From Gemmobacter lutimaris (GTDB lineage Bacteria; Pseudomonadota; Alphaproteobacteria; Rhodobacterales; Rhodobacteraceae), in assembly GCF_003570715.1 (NCBI RefSeq), contig NZ_QXXQ01000004.1, forward strand, positions 186,001 to 250,000: a stretch of 64,000 nt of DNA. Direction: 5' to 3'. The position numbers and the translations under genes are program-made. Every line of letters starts with the position of its first letter. Position 1 is the stretch's first letter. The notes under the pieces were generated by a model, which saw only the letters and a list, made by a program, of their open reading frames with translations, was not told the origin of the DNA and did no database searches. Of the stretch, positions 35,502 through 43,640 are shown one piece after another.

Positions 35502-35531
35502 CGCCCCCGGCCTTGCCGCCGGGGGCGTTTT
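35502..35531 (+). terminator. Intrinsic terminator after the purine permease
   Basis: CGCCCCCGGC, loop CTTGCC, GCCGGGGGCG, then TTTT. The 10-bp stem ends just before the start codons of the kinase gene. Confidence 0.9.
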
Positions 35532-35547
35532 CATGTTCCGTAGCGCC

Positions 35548-36549
35548 ATGACGCAGATGCCCGCCCCCGACGATCCGCTTGGCCCGATCCTGAACGTGCC
35601 CCCCCCGGCCCTGACCGAGGCGGAGTGTCTTGCGGCAGTTGCCGCACATTGGGGGATCGACGGCAGGCTGGAGCCGCTGACATCGGAGCGTGACCTGAAT
35701 TTCCGCCTCCGCACGGGGCAGGGCGATTTCGTTCTGAAGGTGGTGAACGCGGCCGAGGATGCGGGTGTCACCGAATTCCAGACCCTCGCGCTCGACCATA
35801 TCGCCGCGCGCGATCCCGGCCTGCCGGTGCCGCGCGCGATCCGCACCCGCGCGGGTGCGGCAAGTGTCTTGCTGGAAGGCGGCAACCGGATGCGGTTGCT
35901 CTCTTGGGTCGAGGGTGTGCCGATGCACCGTGCCGCGCCTTCAGCCGCGCTGCGGCGGGCGATGGGCACCATGGCCGCGGGCCTGACCCGCGCGCTGGAA
36001 GGCTTTGACCACCCCGCTGCCCGGCATGTGCTGCAATGGGACATCAAACACGCCAGTCGCCTGCGCCCGCTGTTGCCAGCCATCGCCGATGCGGATCTGC
36101 GCGCGCTTTGCACCCGCTGGCTCGACCGTTTTGATACGCATGTCGCGCCGCGCCTGCCTGGTCTGCCGTGGCAGGTGGTGCATGCCGATCTTAACCCGCA
36201 TAACGTGCTGACCGTGCCCGACGATCCCGCCCGCATCTCCGGCGTGCTGGATTTCGGCGATATGGTTTTTACCCCGCGCATCTGCGATCTGGCGGTGGCT
36301 GCGGCCTATCAGCTTGACCCTGCCGATGCCGAAAGCTCGATTGCGCAGGTCGCTGAAGGCTGGGCCAGCATTCTGCCGCTGTCACCCGACGAGGCGGCGC
36401 TGCTGCGCGACCTGACCGCGATCCGCATGGTCACGACGCTGGCCATCACCAGCCACCGCGCCGCGCGGCAGCCCGGCAATGCCCCCTATATCCTGCGCAA
36501 TTTCCCCGGCGCGCGGGCGGGTCTTCTGGCCCTGCCGTGCCCTGACTGA
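35548..36549 (+). CDS. Hydroxylysine-kinase-like phosphotransferase (APH fold)
   Basis: Aminoglycoside-phosphotransferase-fold kinase (about 333 aa). The catalytic loop is VVHADLNPHNVL and the metal motif is SGVLDFGDMVFTPRICDLAV; this LDFGDM segment resembles human hydroxylysine kinase (HYKK/AGPHD1). It is followed by a class III PLP enzyme of the phospho-lyase type, so it probably phosphorylates an amino alcohol such as hydroxylysine or ethanolamine. ATGs at 35533, 35548 and 35557 are all in frame and none has a clear ribosome site; 35548 is a compromise. The terminator just upstream suggests its own promoter or a leaderless start. Confidence 0.75.
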   Translation: MTQMPAPDDPLGPILNVPPPALTEAECLAAVAAHWGIDGRLEPLTSERDLNFRLRTGQGDFVLKVVNAAEDAGVTEFQTLALDHIAARDPGLPVPRAIRTRAGAASVLLEGGNRMRLLSWVEGVPMHRAAPSAALRRAMGTMAAGLTRALEGFDHPAARHVLQWDIKHASRLRPLLPAIADADLRALCTRWLDRFDTHVAPRLPGLPWQVVHADLNPHNVLTVPDDPARISGVLDFGDMVFTPRICDLAVAAAYQLDPADAESSIAQVAEGWASILPLSPDEAALLRDLTAIRMVTTLAITSHRAARQPGNAPYILRNFPGARAGLLALPCPD

Positions 36550-36559
36550 CGAGGCCAGA

Positions 36560-37873
36560 ATGACCCGCGAAACCATGCCCAATGCCTTCCGCCCCGGTGC
36601 GGTCGACCTGCCGCCCGAGGAAGCCGCGCTGGTCGCGCGCCGGCAGGCGGCGCTTGGCCCGGCTTATCGGCTGTTCTACGAACACCCGCTGCATCTGGTG
36701 CGGGGCGAGGGCGTCTGGCTGCACGATGCGCAGGGCCGCAAGTATCTGGATACCTACAACAATGTCGCCTCCTGCGGTCATTGCCATCCGCGTATCGTGG
36801 CCGCCATGGCCGATCAGGCGGCGCTTTTCGCCAGCCACACCCGATACCTGCACGACACCGTGCTGACCCTTGCCGAACGCCTGCTGGCCACCATGCCTGC
36901 GGCGCTGGGCCATATGATGTTCACCTGCACCGGGTCCGAGGCCAATGACCTCGCGCTGCGCATTGCGCGGGCACATACCGGGGGCACCGGCATCATCGTC
37001 ACCGAAAACGCCTATCACGGCGTGACGCAGAATGTGGCCGAATTCTCGCCCTCGCTGGGGGCGGGGGTGCCGTTGGGCGCCCATGTCCGCGTGGTGCCGC
37101 CGCCCGATCCGCGCCGCCTTGGCCCTGACGTCGGCGCGGGCTTCGCGCAGGCCGTCCAGACAGCTATTGCCGATCTCGCCCGCCATGGCATCCGTCCCGC
37201 CGCGCTGATCGTCGACACCATCTTCTCGTCCGACGGCATTTTCGCCGACCCGCCCGGCAGCCTTGCCCCGGCCGTCGAGGCGATCCGCGCCGCCGGTGGC
37301 CTGTTCATCGCCGATGAGGTGCAGCCCGGCTTTGGCCGCACCGGCGCCGGGATGTGGGGCTTTGCCCGGCATGGCGTGGTGCCTGACATGGTGTCGATGG
37401 GCAAGCCGATGGGCAATGGCTACCCCGTCGCGGGCCTTGCCGTCCGGCCCGAGGTCGTCGCCGAATTCGCCGGCCATGCGCGTTATTTCAACACCTTCGG
37501 CGGCAATGCCGTCGCGGCTGCCGTCGCCAGTGCCGTGCTGGACGTGATCGAGGAGGAAGGCCTGATCGTAAACGCCCGCACCACCGGCGCGCTGTTCGCC
37601 GAAGGCCTGCAAAGCCTTGCCAAAGATCACGCGGCCCTGGGCGAGCTACGCGCGGCCGGCCTGTTCCTCGGCCTCGACATCGTGGCCGACGGCGCCCCCG
37701 ATGCGGCCCGCGCGGCCCGCATCGTCAATGGCTTGCGCGACGAGGGCGTGCTGATCTCCGCCACCGGCCCGCAGGGCCATGTGCTGAAGATCCGCCCGCC
37801 GCTGACCTTCAGCCCCGAAAACGTGGCCTTCTTCCTCGACCGGATGGAGCGCGTGCTGCGCGGCCTCAGCTGA
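36560..37873 (+). CDS. Class III PLP enzyme, O-phosphoethanolamine/5-phosphohydroxylysine phospho-lyase-like
   Basis: PLP-dependent fold-type I enzyme (437 aa). The segments YLDTYNNVASCGHCHP, CTGSEANDLALRIAR, IADEVQPGFGRTG, SMGKPMGNGYPVAG (PLP Lys) and YFNTFGGNAVAAAV follow human AGXT2L1/AGXT2L2 closely. Those enzymes eliminate phosphate and ammonia from phosphoethanolamine or phosphohydroxylysine. Pairing with the upstream kinase (10 nt gap) fits a two-step phosphorylate-then-eliminate route. Databases may call it an aspartate aminotransferase family protein. It ends before a dispersed repeat that may act as a terminator. Confidence 0.82.
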   Translation: MTRETMPNAFRPGAVDLPPEEAALVARRQAALGPAYRLFYEHPLHLVRGEGVWLHDAQGRKYLDTYNNVASCGHCHPRIVAAMADQAALFASHTRYLHDTVLTLAERLLATMPAALGHMMFTCTGSEANDLALRIARAHTGGTGIIVTENAYHGVTQNVAEFSPSLGAGVPLGAHVRVVPPPDPRRLGPDVGAGFAQAVQTAIADLARHGIRPAALIVDTIFSSDGIFADPPGSLAPAVEAIRAAGGLFIADEVQPGFGRTGAGMWGFARHGVVPDMVSMGKPMGNGYPVAGLAVRPEVVAEFAGHARYFNTFGGNAVAAAVASAVLDVIEEEGLIVNARTTGALFAEGLQSLAKDHAALGELRAAGLFLGLDIVADGAPDAARAARIVNGLRDEGVLISATGPQGHVLKIRPPLTFSPENVAFFLDRMERVLRGLS

Positions 37874-37880
37874 ACTCCAT

Positions 37881-37926
37881 TTGCTTCTTGCCAAAATACT
37901 CCGGGGTCCGGGGCAGCGCCCCGGTC
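37881..37926 (+). repeat. Dispersed GC-rich palindromic repeat, copy C, intergenic
   Basis: TTGCTTCTTGCCAAAATACT heads the element, followed by CCGGGG-TCC-GGGGCAGCGCCCCGG, a stable hairpin. It lies 8 nt after the phospho-lyase stop and before the convergent GAPDH gene, the position of a transcription terminator, although it lacks a T-run. Related copies are in xdhA, xdhB and (partial) at 14305. Confidence 0.75.
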
Positions 37927-37949
37927 CGCACCCTCCTGCCCACGCGCCT

Positions 37950-38918
37950 TCAGCCCATCAGCCGCGCGACATCCAGCATCCGGTTGGAAAAGCCCCATTC
38001 ATTGTCATACCAGCCAAAGACCCGCAGCATCCCGCCGCGCGTAACGCGGGTTTCCGGGCAGGCCATGACAATGCTTTCCGCCCGCGCCCGCAGATCGGTG
38101 GACACCAGCGGCCGGTCGGTCGCCCCGATCACGCCGCCTGCTTCGCGGAAGGCCGCATTCACCGCCTCCACAGTCGCGGGGCGTTCGGTCATCACGCACA
38201 GATCCACCGCCGAAACGCTGGCCGTCGGCACCCGCACGGCCGAGCCTTCCAGCCGCCCCGCCAGATCGGGCAGCACCAGATCAACCAGCCGTTGCGCGGA
38301 TGTCGTGGTGGGCACCATGCTCAGCGCCGCTGCGCGCGACCGCGCGAAATCGGCGGCGGGCGCGTCCACCGTGGGCTGGCTACCGGTATAGCAGTGGATG
38401 GTGGTCATTGACCCGGTGACGATGCCCCAATGCGCATGGATCAGCCGCGCCAGCGGCGCCAGCGCATTGGTGGTGCAGGAGGCGTTCGACACGATTGCCT
38501 GATCCGCCAGCGCCGCATCATTGGCGCCGAGAACCAGCGTCAGGTCGGCGGCTTTCGAGGGGCCGGAAATCAAGACCCGCCGCGCGCCGGCCTTCAAGCC
38601 GCGCTCCGCCACCTCGCGATTGTCGGCGCGGCCGGTGCATTCCATCACCAGATCGGCGCCGAACAGATCAAGGCTGGAAATGTCCGGCGTGCGGTGCAGC
38701 GGGATCGCGCGCCCGTCGATCACCAGCGCACCGGGCTCCAGCGCCACATGGCCGGGGTAGGGGCCAAAGACGCTGTCATATTCAAAGAGATAGGCGCACA
38801 TTTCGGGGGCTGCGATGTCGTTGATCCCGACAATCTCGATCCCGGTTCCCGCGCCTTTTGCCCAGGCGCGCAGCACCGACCGCCCGATCCGGCCAAAACC
38901 GTTGATGAAGACTCGCAT
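37950..38918 (-). CDS. Type I glyceraldehyde-3-phosphate dehydrogenase (or erythrose-4-phosphate dehydrogenase)
   Basis: Cytosolic NAD(P)-dependent dehydrogenase (322 aa) of the GAPDH family. The dinucleotide motif is INGFGRIGR and Asp34 in GINDIA suggests NAD preference. Catalytic Cys148 is in SNASCTTN and His175 is in MTTIHCYTG. GWYDNEWGFSNRM ends the catalytic domain. At 322 aa it is shorter than a classic 333-335 aa glycolytic enzyme and may be a second paralogue or an Epd-like protein. A large inverted repeat lies upstream (38966-39003). No glycolytic genes flank it. Confidence 0.85.
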   Translation of the reverse strand: MRVFINGFGRIGRSVLRAWAKGAGTGIEIVGINDIAAPEMCAYLFEYDSVFGPYPGHVALEPGALVIDGRAIPLHRTPDISSLDLFGADLVMECTGRADNREVAERGLKAGARRVLISGPSKAADLTLVLGANDAALADQAIVSNASCTTNALAPLARLIHAHWGIVTGSMTTIHCYTGSQPTVDAPAADFARSRAAALSMVPTTTSAQRLVDLVLPDLAGRLEGSAVRVPTASVSAVDLCVMTERPATVEAVNAAFREAGGVIGATDRPLVSTDLRARAESIVMACPETRVTRGGMLRVFGWYDNEWGFSNRMLDVARLMG

Positions 38919-38965
38919 CCGCGCCTCCCGCCTGTTGCGGGCAGAGGATGAACACGCGGCGGGGC

Positions 38966-39003
38966 GGGATGCAAGGGGATCATTTGATCATATCTTGCAT
39001 CCC
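38966..39003. repeat. Nested inverted repeat between DUF1513 and GAPDH genes
   Basis: GGGATGCAAG (38966-38975) and CTTGCATCCC (38994-39003) are perfect 10-bp arms. The 18-nt centre contains a second pair, GATCA and TGATC. It could be a hairpin ending the iron-block transcript or an operator for the GAPDH gene. Confidence 0.7.
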
Positions 39004-39016
39004 GGCCTTGTGCCTT

Positions 39017-40087
39017 TCAGGCGCGTTCCAGCGCAATCAGGTGGTTGTCCCAGTTCAGCGCATGTTTCGCCAGTGGCCGGAAGCCTGCGGCATCCAGCGC
39101 CAGCACCGCGCCATTGCCGTCGGTGACGATGAATCCGCCCGGCCCGGCCGCGATGCCGCAGGCATCTGCGCGGCGGAAACTGGCCTTGAAGCGGCCGTCG
39201 GCGGCAAAGACCTGCACCGCCCCGCCGCGCGGCGAGGTAATGGCAATCTCGCCCGTCTTGGCGCTATGCGCGATGGACCCGGCGTAATTCTGCATGGTCA
39301 GCGCCTCGGTCTCGGGCACCGGACAGGCCGCCAGCGCGCCCTCTGCCCACAGCGCCAGAAGCGGCGGGGTCTCGGCTGCGTCGCCCTCCCACTGCATTGC
39401 GCAGGCGGCCCTGCCATCAGGCAAAAGCGCCAGATGGCGGGTGGAGTTCTGGTGCAGCCCCTCGGGCAGTTCGGCCCGCGCCATCAGGCTGCCATCGGGC
39501 GCGATGCGTGCGAGGTTCGGGCGCATCGTGTCAAGGTTCAGCTTGGTGCGGTCGGTCGGGTCAGTCTGGATGCCGCCATTGGCGACCAGAAGATCATCCG
39601 ACATCGGCAGGCGGCGGATGTCATGCGGGCCGATGCCATGCGTCGGCATCTCGCCGATGCGCTGCCAGGTATCGCTGTCCCACAGGCCGATCCGGCCTTC
39701 TGAGCCTTCGGCGATCACCTCGGAGGTGTAAAGCACGGCGCCATCGGCAGAAAACGTGCCATGACCGTTGAACTGCCGTCCTTCGGGCGGGGTCAGCCGC
39801 GCAGTTTCGATCCCGCGGGCGCAGTCGATCACCAGTGCGAAGGTGCCGGGGCGGCGGGCGAAGGCCACGGCCAGCGGCCGTTCGGGATGGGCGGTGGCGG
39901 CATGACCGCGCGCGGGCATCGGCAGGCCGAACAGGCTTTCGCCCGCAACGGTCAACCCATGCAGCGCATAGCTGTCATCGGGCAGGCGCGCGGCGGCCAG
40001 ATAGGCGGGGCTGCCCGCATCGGCCCAACTGAGCCGGGGTGTGGCAGCCGCAGCGGCGAGGGTCGCAAGGAAAGAACGGCGGTGCAT
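39017..40087 (-). CDS. DUF1513 periplasmic protein (Tat-exported beta-propeller-like)
   Basis: Exported protein of unknown function (356 aa). The N-terminus MHRRSFLATLAAAAA has a Tat-like Arg-Arg motif with cleavage near SWADA, suggesting folding or cofactor loading before export. The body has repeated beta segments with GHGTFSADGAVLYTSE and HGIGPHDIRRLPMSDDLLVANGG, typical of DUF1513. It is the last gene of the imelysin/DUF1111 block, 4 nt after the second imelysin-like gene. A role in periplasmic iron handling is inferred from this conserved company only. Confidence 0.82.
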   Translation of the reverse strand: MHRRSFLATLAAAAATPRLSWADAGSPAYLAAARLPDDSYALHGLTVAGESLFGLPMPARGHAATAHPERPLAVAFARRPGTFALVIDCARGIETARLTPPEGRQFNGHGTFSADGAVLYTSEVIAEGSEGRIGLWDSDTWQRIGEMPTHGIGPHDIRRLPMSDDLLVANGGIQTDPTDRTKLNLDTMRPNLARIAPDGSLMARAELPEGLHQNSTRHLALLPDGRAACAMQWEGDAAETPPLLALWAEGALAACPVPETEALTMQNYAGSIAHSAKTGEIAITSPRGGAVQVFAADGRFKASFRRADACGIAAGPGGFIVTDGNGAVLALDAAGFRPLAKHALNWDNHLIALERA

Positions 40088-40091
40088 CGGA

Positions 40092-41054
40092 TCAATCCCC
40101 GTCGGCCGCGTTGAAGCCGATCGACGATCCCAGCGCGGGTGCCAGTTCCATCTGGGCTGCATCGGCAATGGCCTTGATGTTTTCTTCCAGAATCTCGGCC
40201 TTCAGCCACATCCCCGGATCGTCCAGCTTTGCCAGATCGACCTTGCCCACCTGATGCAGCGCGCGGTCAAAGGCGGCGTCGGTCTGCGGCAACGGATCGT
40301 GCAGCGCATGGGCCAGATCGCGCAACGCCAGTAGCGACCGGGTGATGTTATGCAGGCTGCGGCCCGAGGCCCGCGCTTCAGCGCGTTCAGGGCGGGGGCG
40401 GTCCAGTGTGCCCAGCGGGCGGCCCACCCGGCTGTCGGCATTGAACTCGATCCCGGTAATCAGCGCGGTGAAAAGCGCCTGTCGGGTCTCGTTCACGTCC
40501 AGATAACGGCCCTGTGGTCCGGGGGCTGTCAGCGTGGCAGCAAATCCGTCCCGCCATTCGGCATCTATCTCGGCCGCCATCCGCGCCAGATCCTGCGCGG
40601 TGGCATGGGTCAGGGCGCAGGCATAATCGCCTTCAGGCGTATCAGCGGGCCACAGCAGCCGTTCCAGCGCGAAGAATCCGCGGGCCGCGACAGAAAGTTC
40701 GGCCATGTGATCCGGGGTCAGGGTGGCGGGATCGGCAGCCTCCAGCAAGGCGCGTTGCTGTTTCTGGCCCAGCCCCTTGGGGTCGGGCCAGAAGGCTATG
40801 GCCAGCGCGCGGCCCTGATCCTCGACCGGGCCAAGCCGCAGATGCGCCACACCGAGCCATGCGTCGAACGCCGTGTTCCATGCGGCGCGCAGCGGTTCCG
40901 CCTCGCAGGTGTCCAGCGCGGCCAGCGCAGCCGTCGTTTCGGCGAAACGGGCATAGCCGGGCAGAGCGTGTTTCGTCACCGCCTCGGCCACATCGGCATG
41001 GGCGGGCAGGGCGGCGGTCAGCAGCAGGGCAGACAGGCAGAGACGGATCATCAC
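40092..41054 (-). CDS. Imelysin-family periplasmic protein, degenerate motif
   Basis: Exported helical protein (320 aa); signal peptide to about AHAD, then an imelysin-like domain. Family segments include RAAWNTAFDAWLGVAHLRLGP near residue 56. The GxHxxE signature of imelysins reads GFFALE at 126-131, so the His is replaced by Phe128. It is co-transcribed with di-haem DUF1111 (ATGA overlap) and DUF1513. The missing His suggests that it does not bind metal like the full-length imelysin upstream (43641-44894). Confidence 0.82.
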   Translation of the reverse strand: MMIRLCLSALLLTAALPAHADVAEAVTKHALPGYARFAETTAALAALDTCEAEPLRAAWNTAFDAWLGVAHLRLGPVEDQGRALAIAFWPDPKGLGQKQQRALLEAADPATLTPDHMAELSVAARGFFALERLLWPADTPEGDYACALTHATAQDLARMAAEIDAEWRDGFAATLTAPGPQGRYLDVNETRQALFTALITGIEFNADSRVGRPLGTLDRPRPERAEARASGRSLHNITRSLLALRDLAHALHDPLPQTDAAFDRALHQVGKVDLAKLDDPGMWLKAEILEENIKAIADAAQMELAPALGSSIGFNAADGD

Positions 41055-42565
41055 AGGCTCTCCAGATAGGCGATGAGGGCCTCGCGGTCCCCGGTGGGAA
41101 GGTTGACGACTGTGTCGCGCGCGGCGCCAGCCTCGCCGCCGTGCCAGAGGATCGCCTCCAGCACCGAACGCGCGCGGCCATCATGCAGGAACTGGCTGTG
41201 GCCGGAAACCTGTTCGGTCAGCCCGATGCCCCATAGCGGTGCGGTGCGCCATTCGCGGCCGGTGGCGCGGCCTTCCGGGCGGTTGTCGGCCAGACCCTCA
41301 CCCATGTCATGCAGCAACAGGTCGGTGAAGGGCCAGATCAGCTGGAAGCTTTGCTCCGGCTGGTTCTTCAGTCGGTTGGTCACGAACTTCGGCACATGGC
41401 AGGCGGCGCATTGCGCCTGATGGAAGATCTCTTTCCCGCGCAGGATTTGCGGATCGTCCAGCCCGCGCCGTTCCGGCACGGCAAGGTTGCGGGAATAGAA
41501 GGTCACCAGATCAAGGCTTTGCGCATCGACCTCCAGCCCGTCGCGGATACCCGGCTCCTGCCCGTGCGGCGCCTCGCGGCAAACGGTTTGCGCGGCGGTG
41601 CAATCGCCCCATGGATCGGGATGCAGCGGCGTCGAGAGGCCCATATCGCCTGCGAAGGCCCCGGCGCTTTGTTCCTTGATCGTCGGCGCACCGGCCTTGT
41701 GGCCGAAACGGCCCAGCATCGGTACGCCATATTCCGCACTCATCACGATATTCGGGCGGCCCGAGATGCCATCGCCATCAGCATCCTCTGGGTCGGCATG
41801 GGCAAGGATGTCAGCCGCCGGAATCGCCTCCAGCAGGCCGAGGCCGATCATCTGTGGCGCCACGCGCGGCGAAAGCTGGATGTCCGGGGCCAGCGGGCCG
41901 TTGGCGGGGGCCTCGAAGCGATAGGTCGGGTGGCGCAGGGAAACCACGGCGCCATCGGCCAGCGTCACCGGCTCTTCGCGCCAGTCGATGCCCATGCGTC
42001 CCTCGGGCGTCAGGCCGGGGGCGGCGAAATCCTGCAACTGGCCGCCATAGGTGGGTTCGGGGCTTGTGGCGATATAATCGGCGATGGCAGGCACCGGATC
42101 GCCGCCGGGCACCGACAGCCGCAGGAAGATCGACACCCGCGGCTCGTCCGCGCCCTCGGGTGTATGGCCGCGACCGTCCTTGATATGGCAGTCCTGACAG
42201 GCGCGGGCGTTGTAGAATGGCCCCAGCCCGTCGCTGGCCTTGGTGGACGAAGGCGCCGCAACCCATGTCTTGCGGAACAGCCCGTTGCCCAGCTTGAAAT
42301 CCATCTCGCGGCCGAAGGGCATGTTTTCCGAGCTTTGCGAAAAGGCATCGGCGGTGGCGATGGCGCGGGTGGTCGCGGCGCCGCCGGGTTTTGCCTCGAA
42401 CTTCTCGGGCGCACTGAAATCGGTGGGGGGCGCAAGCACGCGGGCGATGCGGGCGGCTTCGGCCGGAGTGCGCGGGAGGACGGGCAGGTGCCGGTCGTCA
42501 AGCGTCTGGGCCATGGCGGGGGCTGCAAGCAGAAGTGCAGCCGTGAAAGCGAGGCGGTAGGTCAT
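41051..42565 (-). CDS. DUF1111 di-haem cytochrome c oxidoreductase
   Basis: Periplasmic protein (504 aa) with a signal peptide ending near AMAQ and two c-type haem motifs, CQDCH at 123-127 and CAACH at 385-389. Family segments include GDGLGPFYNA-like SDGLGPFYNA, FGRFGHKAGAPT and FLHDGRARSVLEAILWHGGEA. The DUF1111 (thiol oxidoreductase-like) family resembles MauG/CcpA-type di-haem proteins, but its function is not settled. It is coupled to the imelysin-like gene by ATGA. A redox step in periplasmic iron handling is plausible. Confidence 0.88.
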   Translation of the reverse strand: MTYRLAFTAALLLAAPAMAQTLDDRHLPVLPRTPAEAARIARVLAPPTDFSAPEKFEAKPGGAATTRAIATADAFSQSSENMPFGREMDFKLGNGLFRKTWVAAPSSTKASDGLGPFYNARACQDCHIKDGRGHTPEGADEPRVSIFLRLSVPGGDPVPAIADYIATSPEPTYGGQLQDFAAPGLTPEGRMGIDWREEPVTLADGAVVSLRHPTYRFEAPANGPLAPDIQLSPRVAPQMIGLGLLEAIPAADILAHADPEDADGDGISGRPNIVMSAEYGVPMLGRFGHKAGAPTIKEQSAGAFAGDMGLSTPLHPDPWGDCTAAQTVCREAPHGQEPGIRDGLEVDAQSLDLVTFYSRNLAVPERRGLDDPQILRGKEIFHQAQCAACHVPKFVTNRLKNQPEQSFQLIWPFTDLLLHDMGEGLADNRPEGRATGREWRTAPLWGIGLTEQVSGHSQFLHDGRARSVLEAILWHGGEAGAARDTVVNLPTGDREALIAYLESL

Positions 42566-42590
42566 GTGAGTGCCGATGCGTCAGGGCGTA

Positions 42591-42617
42591 TCCCGAGTTT
42601 TTTTATCGGGAGTTTTT
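42591..42617 (+). other. Small hairpin with T-run upstream of the DUF1111 gene
   Basis: TCCCGA (42591-42596) pairs with TCGGGA (42606-42611) and is followed by GTTTTT. In the plus direction it looks like a weak terminator, yet no plus-strand gene ends here. It sits 26 nt upstream of the minus-strand DUF1111 start and may be part of its promoter. Confidence 0.4.
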
Positions 42618-42687
42618 GCTGCGCGCAATGCGGTGTTTTCACACGGCACCGCGTCAAGCCTCTGACGCTGACACTTTCCTGTGAAGG

Positions 42688-42709
42688 GGCGGGGCCTGTA
42701 GGCCCCGCC
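42688..42709 (-). terminator. Hairpin after bfr
   Basis: GGCGGGGCC and GGCCCCGCC around TGTA, 7 nt past the bfr stop. The 9-bp GC stem is strong but lacks a T-run on the minus strand, so read-through to the DUF1111 genes is possible. Confidence 0.6.
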
Positions 42710-42715
42710 TGCCGC

Positions 42716-43201
42716 TCATTCCGCCTGACTGGCCGGTTTGGCGTTCAGCAGCCCGTATTTCTCTTCTCCCAGTTTCTCGTAAAGGCCAAGCTGGGTTTCA
42801 AGGAAGTCAATATGGCCTTCCTCGTCGGCGATCAGCGCATCGAACAGGGCGCGGCTGACGAAATCACCCACCGCATCGCAATGCTTGCGCGCCTCGATAT
42901 ACAGGGTGCGGGCGTCATGTTCGCCCGCCAGATCGCATTCGAGTGTTTCCTTCACGGTCTGCCCGATGCGCAGGGGATCGAGCTTTTGCAGGTTCGGATG
43001 GCCTTCAAGGAAGATGATCCGCGCGATCAGACGGTCGGCGTGGTGCATTTCCTCGATGCTTTCGGCCCGCGACTTGTCGGCCAGATGGCCGAAGCCCCAA
43101 TCTTCCTGAAGCCGGTAATGCAACCAATACTGGCTGACAGCCGTCAGTTCCGACCGCAGCGCGGCATTGAGATATTCGATGACCTTTGCGTCGCCTTTCA
43201 T
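42716..43201 (-). CDS. bfr: Bacterioferritin
   Basis: Haem-containing 24-mer iron storage protein (161 aa). All ferroxidase ligands are in register: Glu18, Glu51, His54, Glu94, Glu127 and His130. The haem axial ligand is Met52 in EEMHHAD. AGAGGAAA precedes the start. It lies downstream of bfd, and an Irr-type iron box sits 105 nt upstream. Irr represses bfr in iron-poor cells in related bacteria, so such control is expected here. Confidence 0.95.
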   Translation of the reverse strand: MKGDAKVIEYLNAALRSELTAVSQYWLHYRLQEDWGFGHLADKSRAESIEEMHHADRLIARIIFLEGHPNLQKLDPLRIGQTVKETLECDLAGEHDARTLYIEARKHCDAVGDFVSRALFDALIADEEGHIDFLETQLGLYEKLGEEKYGLLNAKPASQAE

Positions 43202-43305
43202 GGGGTTTCCTCTTCGTTGCGCGGGGAATTGCAGCCCCGACGGGCTTCGTCTGCGGGAAATGGTAGGTTACACCCCGCTGGCTGTCCATGGGGCGGCGGG
43301 ATGAT

Positions 43306-43322
43306 TTTAGAATCATTCTAAT
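43306..43322. promoter_or_regulatory. Irr-type iron control element (ICE box) upstream of bfr
   Basis: TTTAGAA-TCA-TTCTAAT matches the established ICE consensus TTTAGAA-N3-TTCTAAA at all but the last base. It lies between bfd and bfr on the bfr side, with a perfect 15-bp palindromic core (TTAGAATCATTCTAA). Confidence 0.75.
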
Positions 43323-43334
43323 AACCTGCGAAGA

Positions 43335-43586
43335 TCAGCCGATCCGTCGCTGACGCATCGCGGTCAGCACAGGCGGGTGGGCGGGTTTGTCGGCCACGCC
43401 GAAACTGCCGCAAGTGCGCATCGTCTCCAGCAGCAGCGGCATGCAGCCGCCGCAATCGGCGCGTTTGCCAAGGGCATGATAGATCTTGCCCGGCGTCACG
43501 ATGGTTTCGGGATCGGCGGCGCGCATCCAGTCCACGGCGGCGCGGATCTCGTGATCGGTGATGTTCATGCAGTGGCAGATGATCAT
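43335..43586 (-). CDS. bfd: Bacterioferritin-associated ferredoxin (BFD-like [2Fe-2S])
   Basis: Small ferredoxin (83 aa) expected to reduce and release iron from bacterioferritin. The four cluster cysteines appear as CHC near the N-terminus (residues 4 and 6) and CGGC at 45-48, the BFD spacing. The C-terminal tail is Arg-rich. GAGG lies before the start. It is flanked by the imelysin gene (with a GC hairpin in the 54-nt gap) and by bfr, placing it in the iron block. Confidence 0.9.
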   Translation of the reverse strand: MIICHCMNITDHEIRAAVDWMRAADPETIVTPGKIYHALGKRADCGGCMPLLLETMRTCGSFGVADKPAHPPVLTAMRQRRIG

Positions 43587-43609
43587 GGCGGCCTCGCCCG
43601 GAAAGGGGA

Positions 43610-43633
43610 GGGCGCGGCGGGGAAGCCGCGCCC
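43610..43633 (-). other. GC hairpin between imelysin and bfd genes
   Basis: GGGCGCGGC (43610-43618) and GCCGCGCCC (43625-43633) enclose GGGGAA. The 9-bp stem lies 7 nt after the imelysin stop and has no T-run. It may be a weak terminator or an mRNA-stabilising element that sets imelysin versus bfd expression. Confidence 0.55.
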
Positions 43634-43640
43634 CTTGGGG

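Noticed and set aside
42591-42617. Terminator of an unseen plus-strand small RNA
   Set aside because: Only a 6-bp stem and no promoter or conserved structure is visible upstream on the plus strand.
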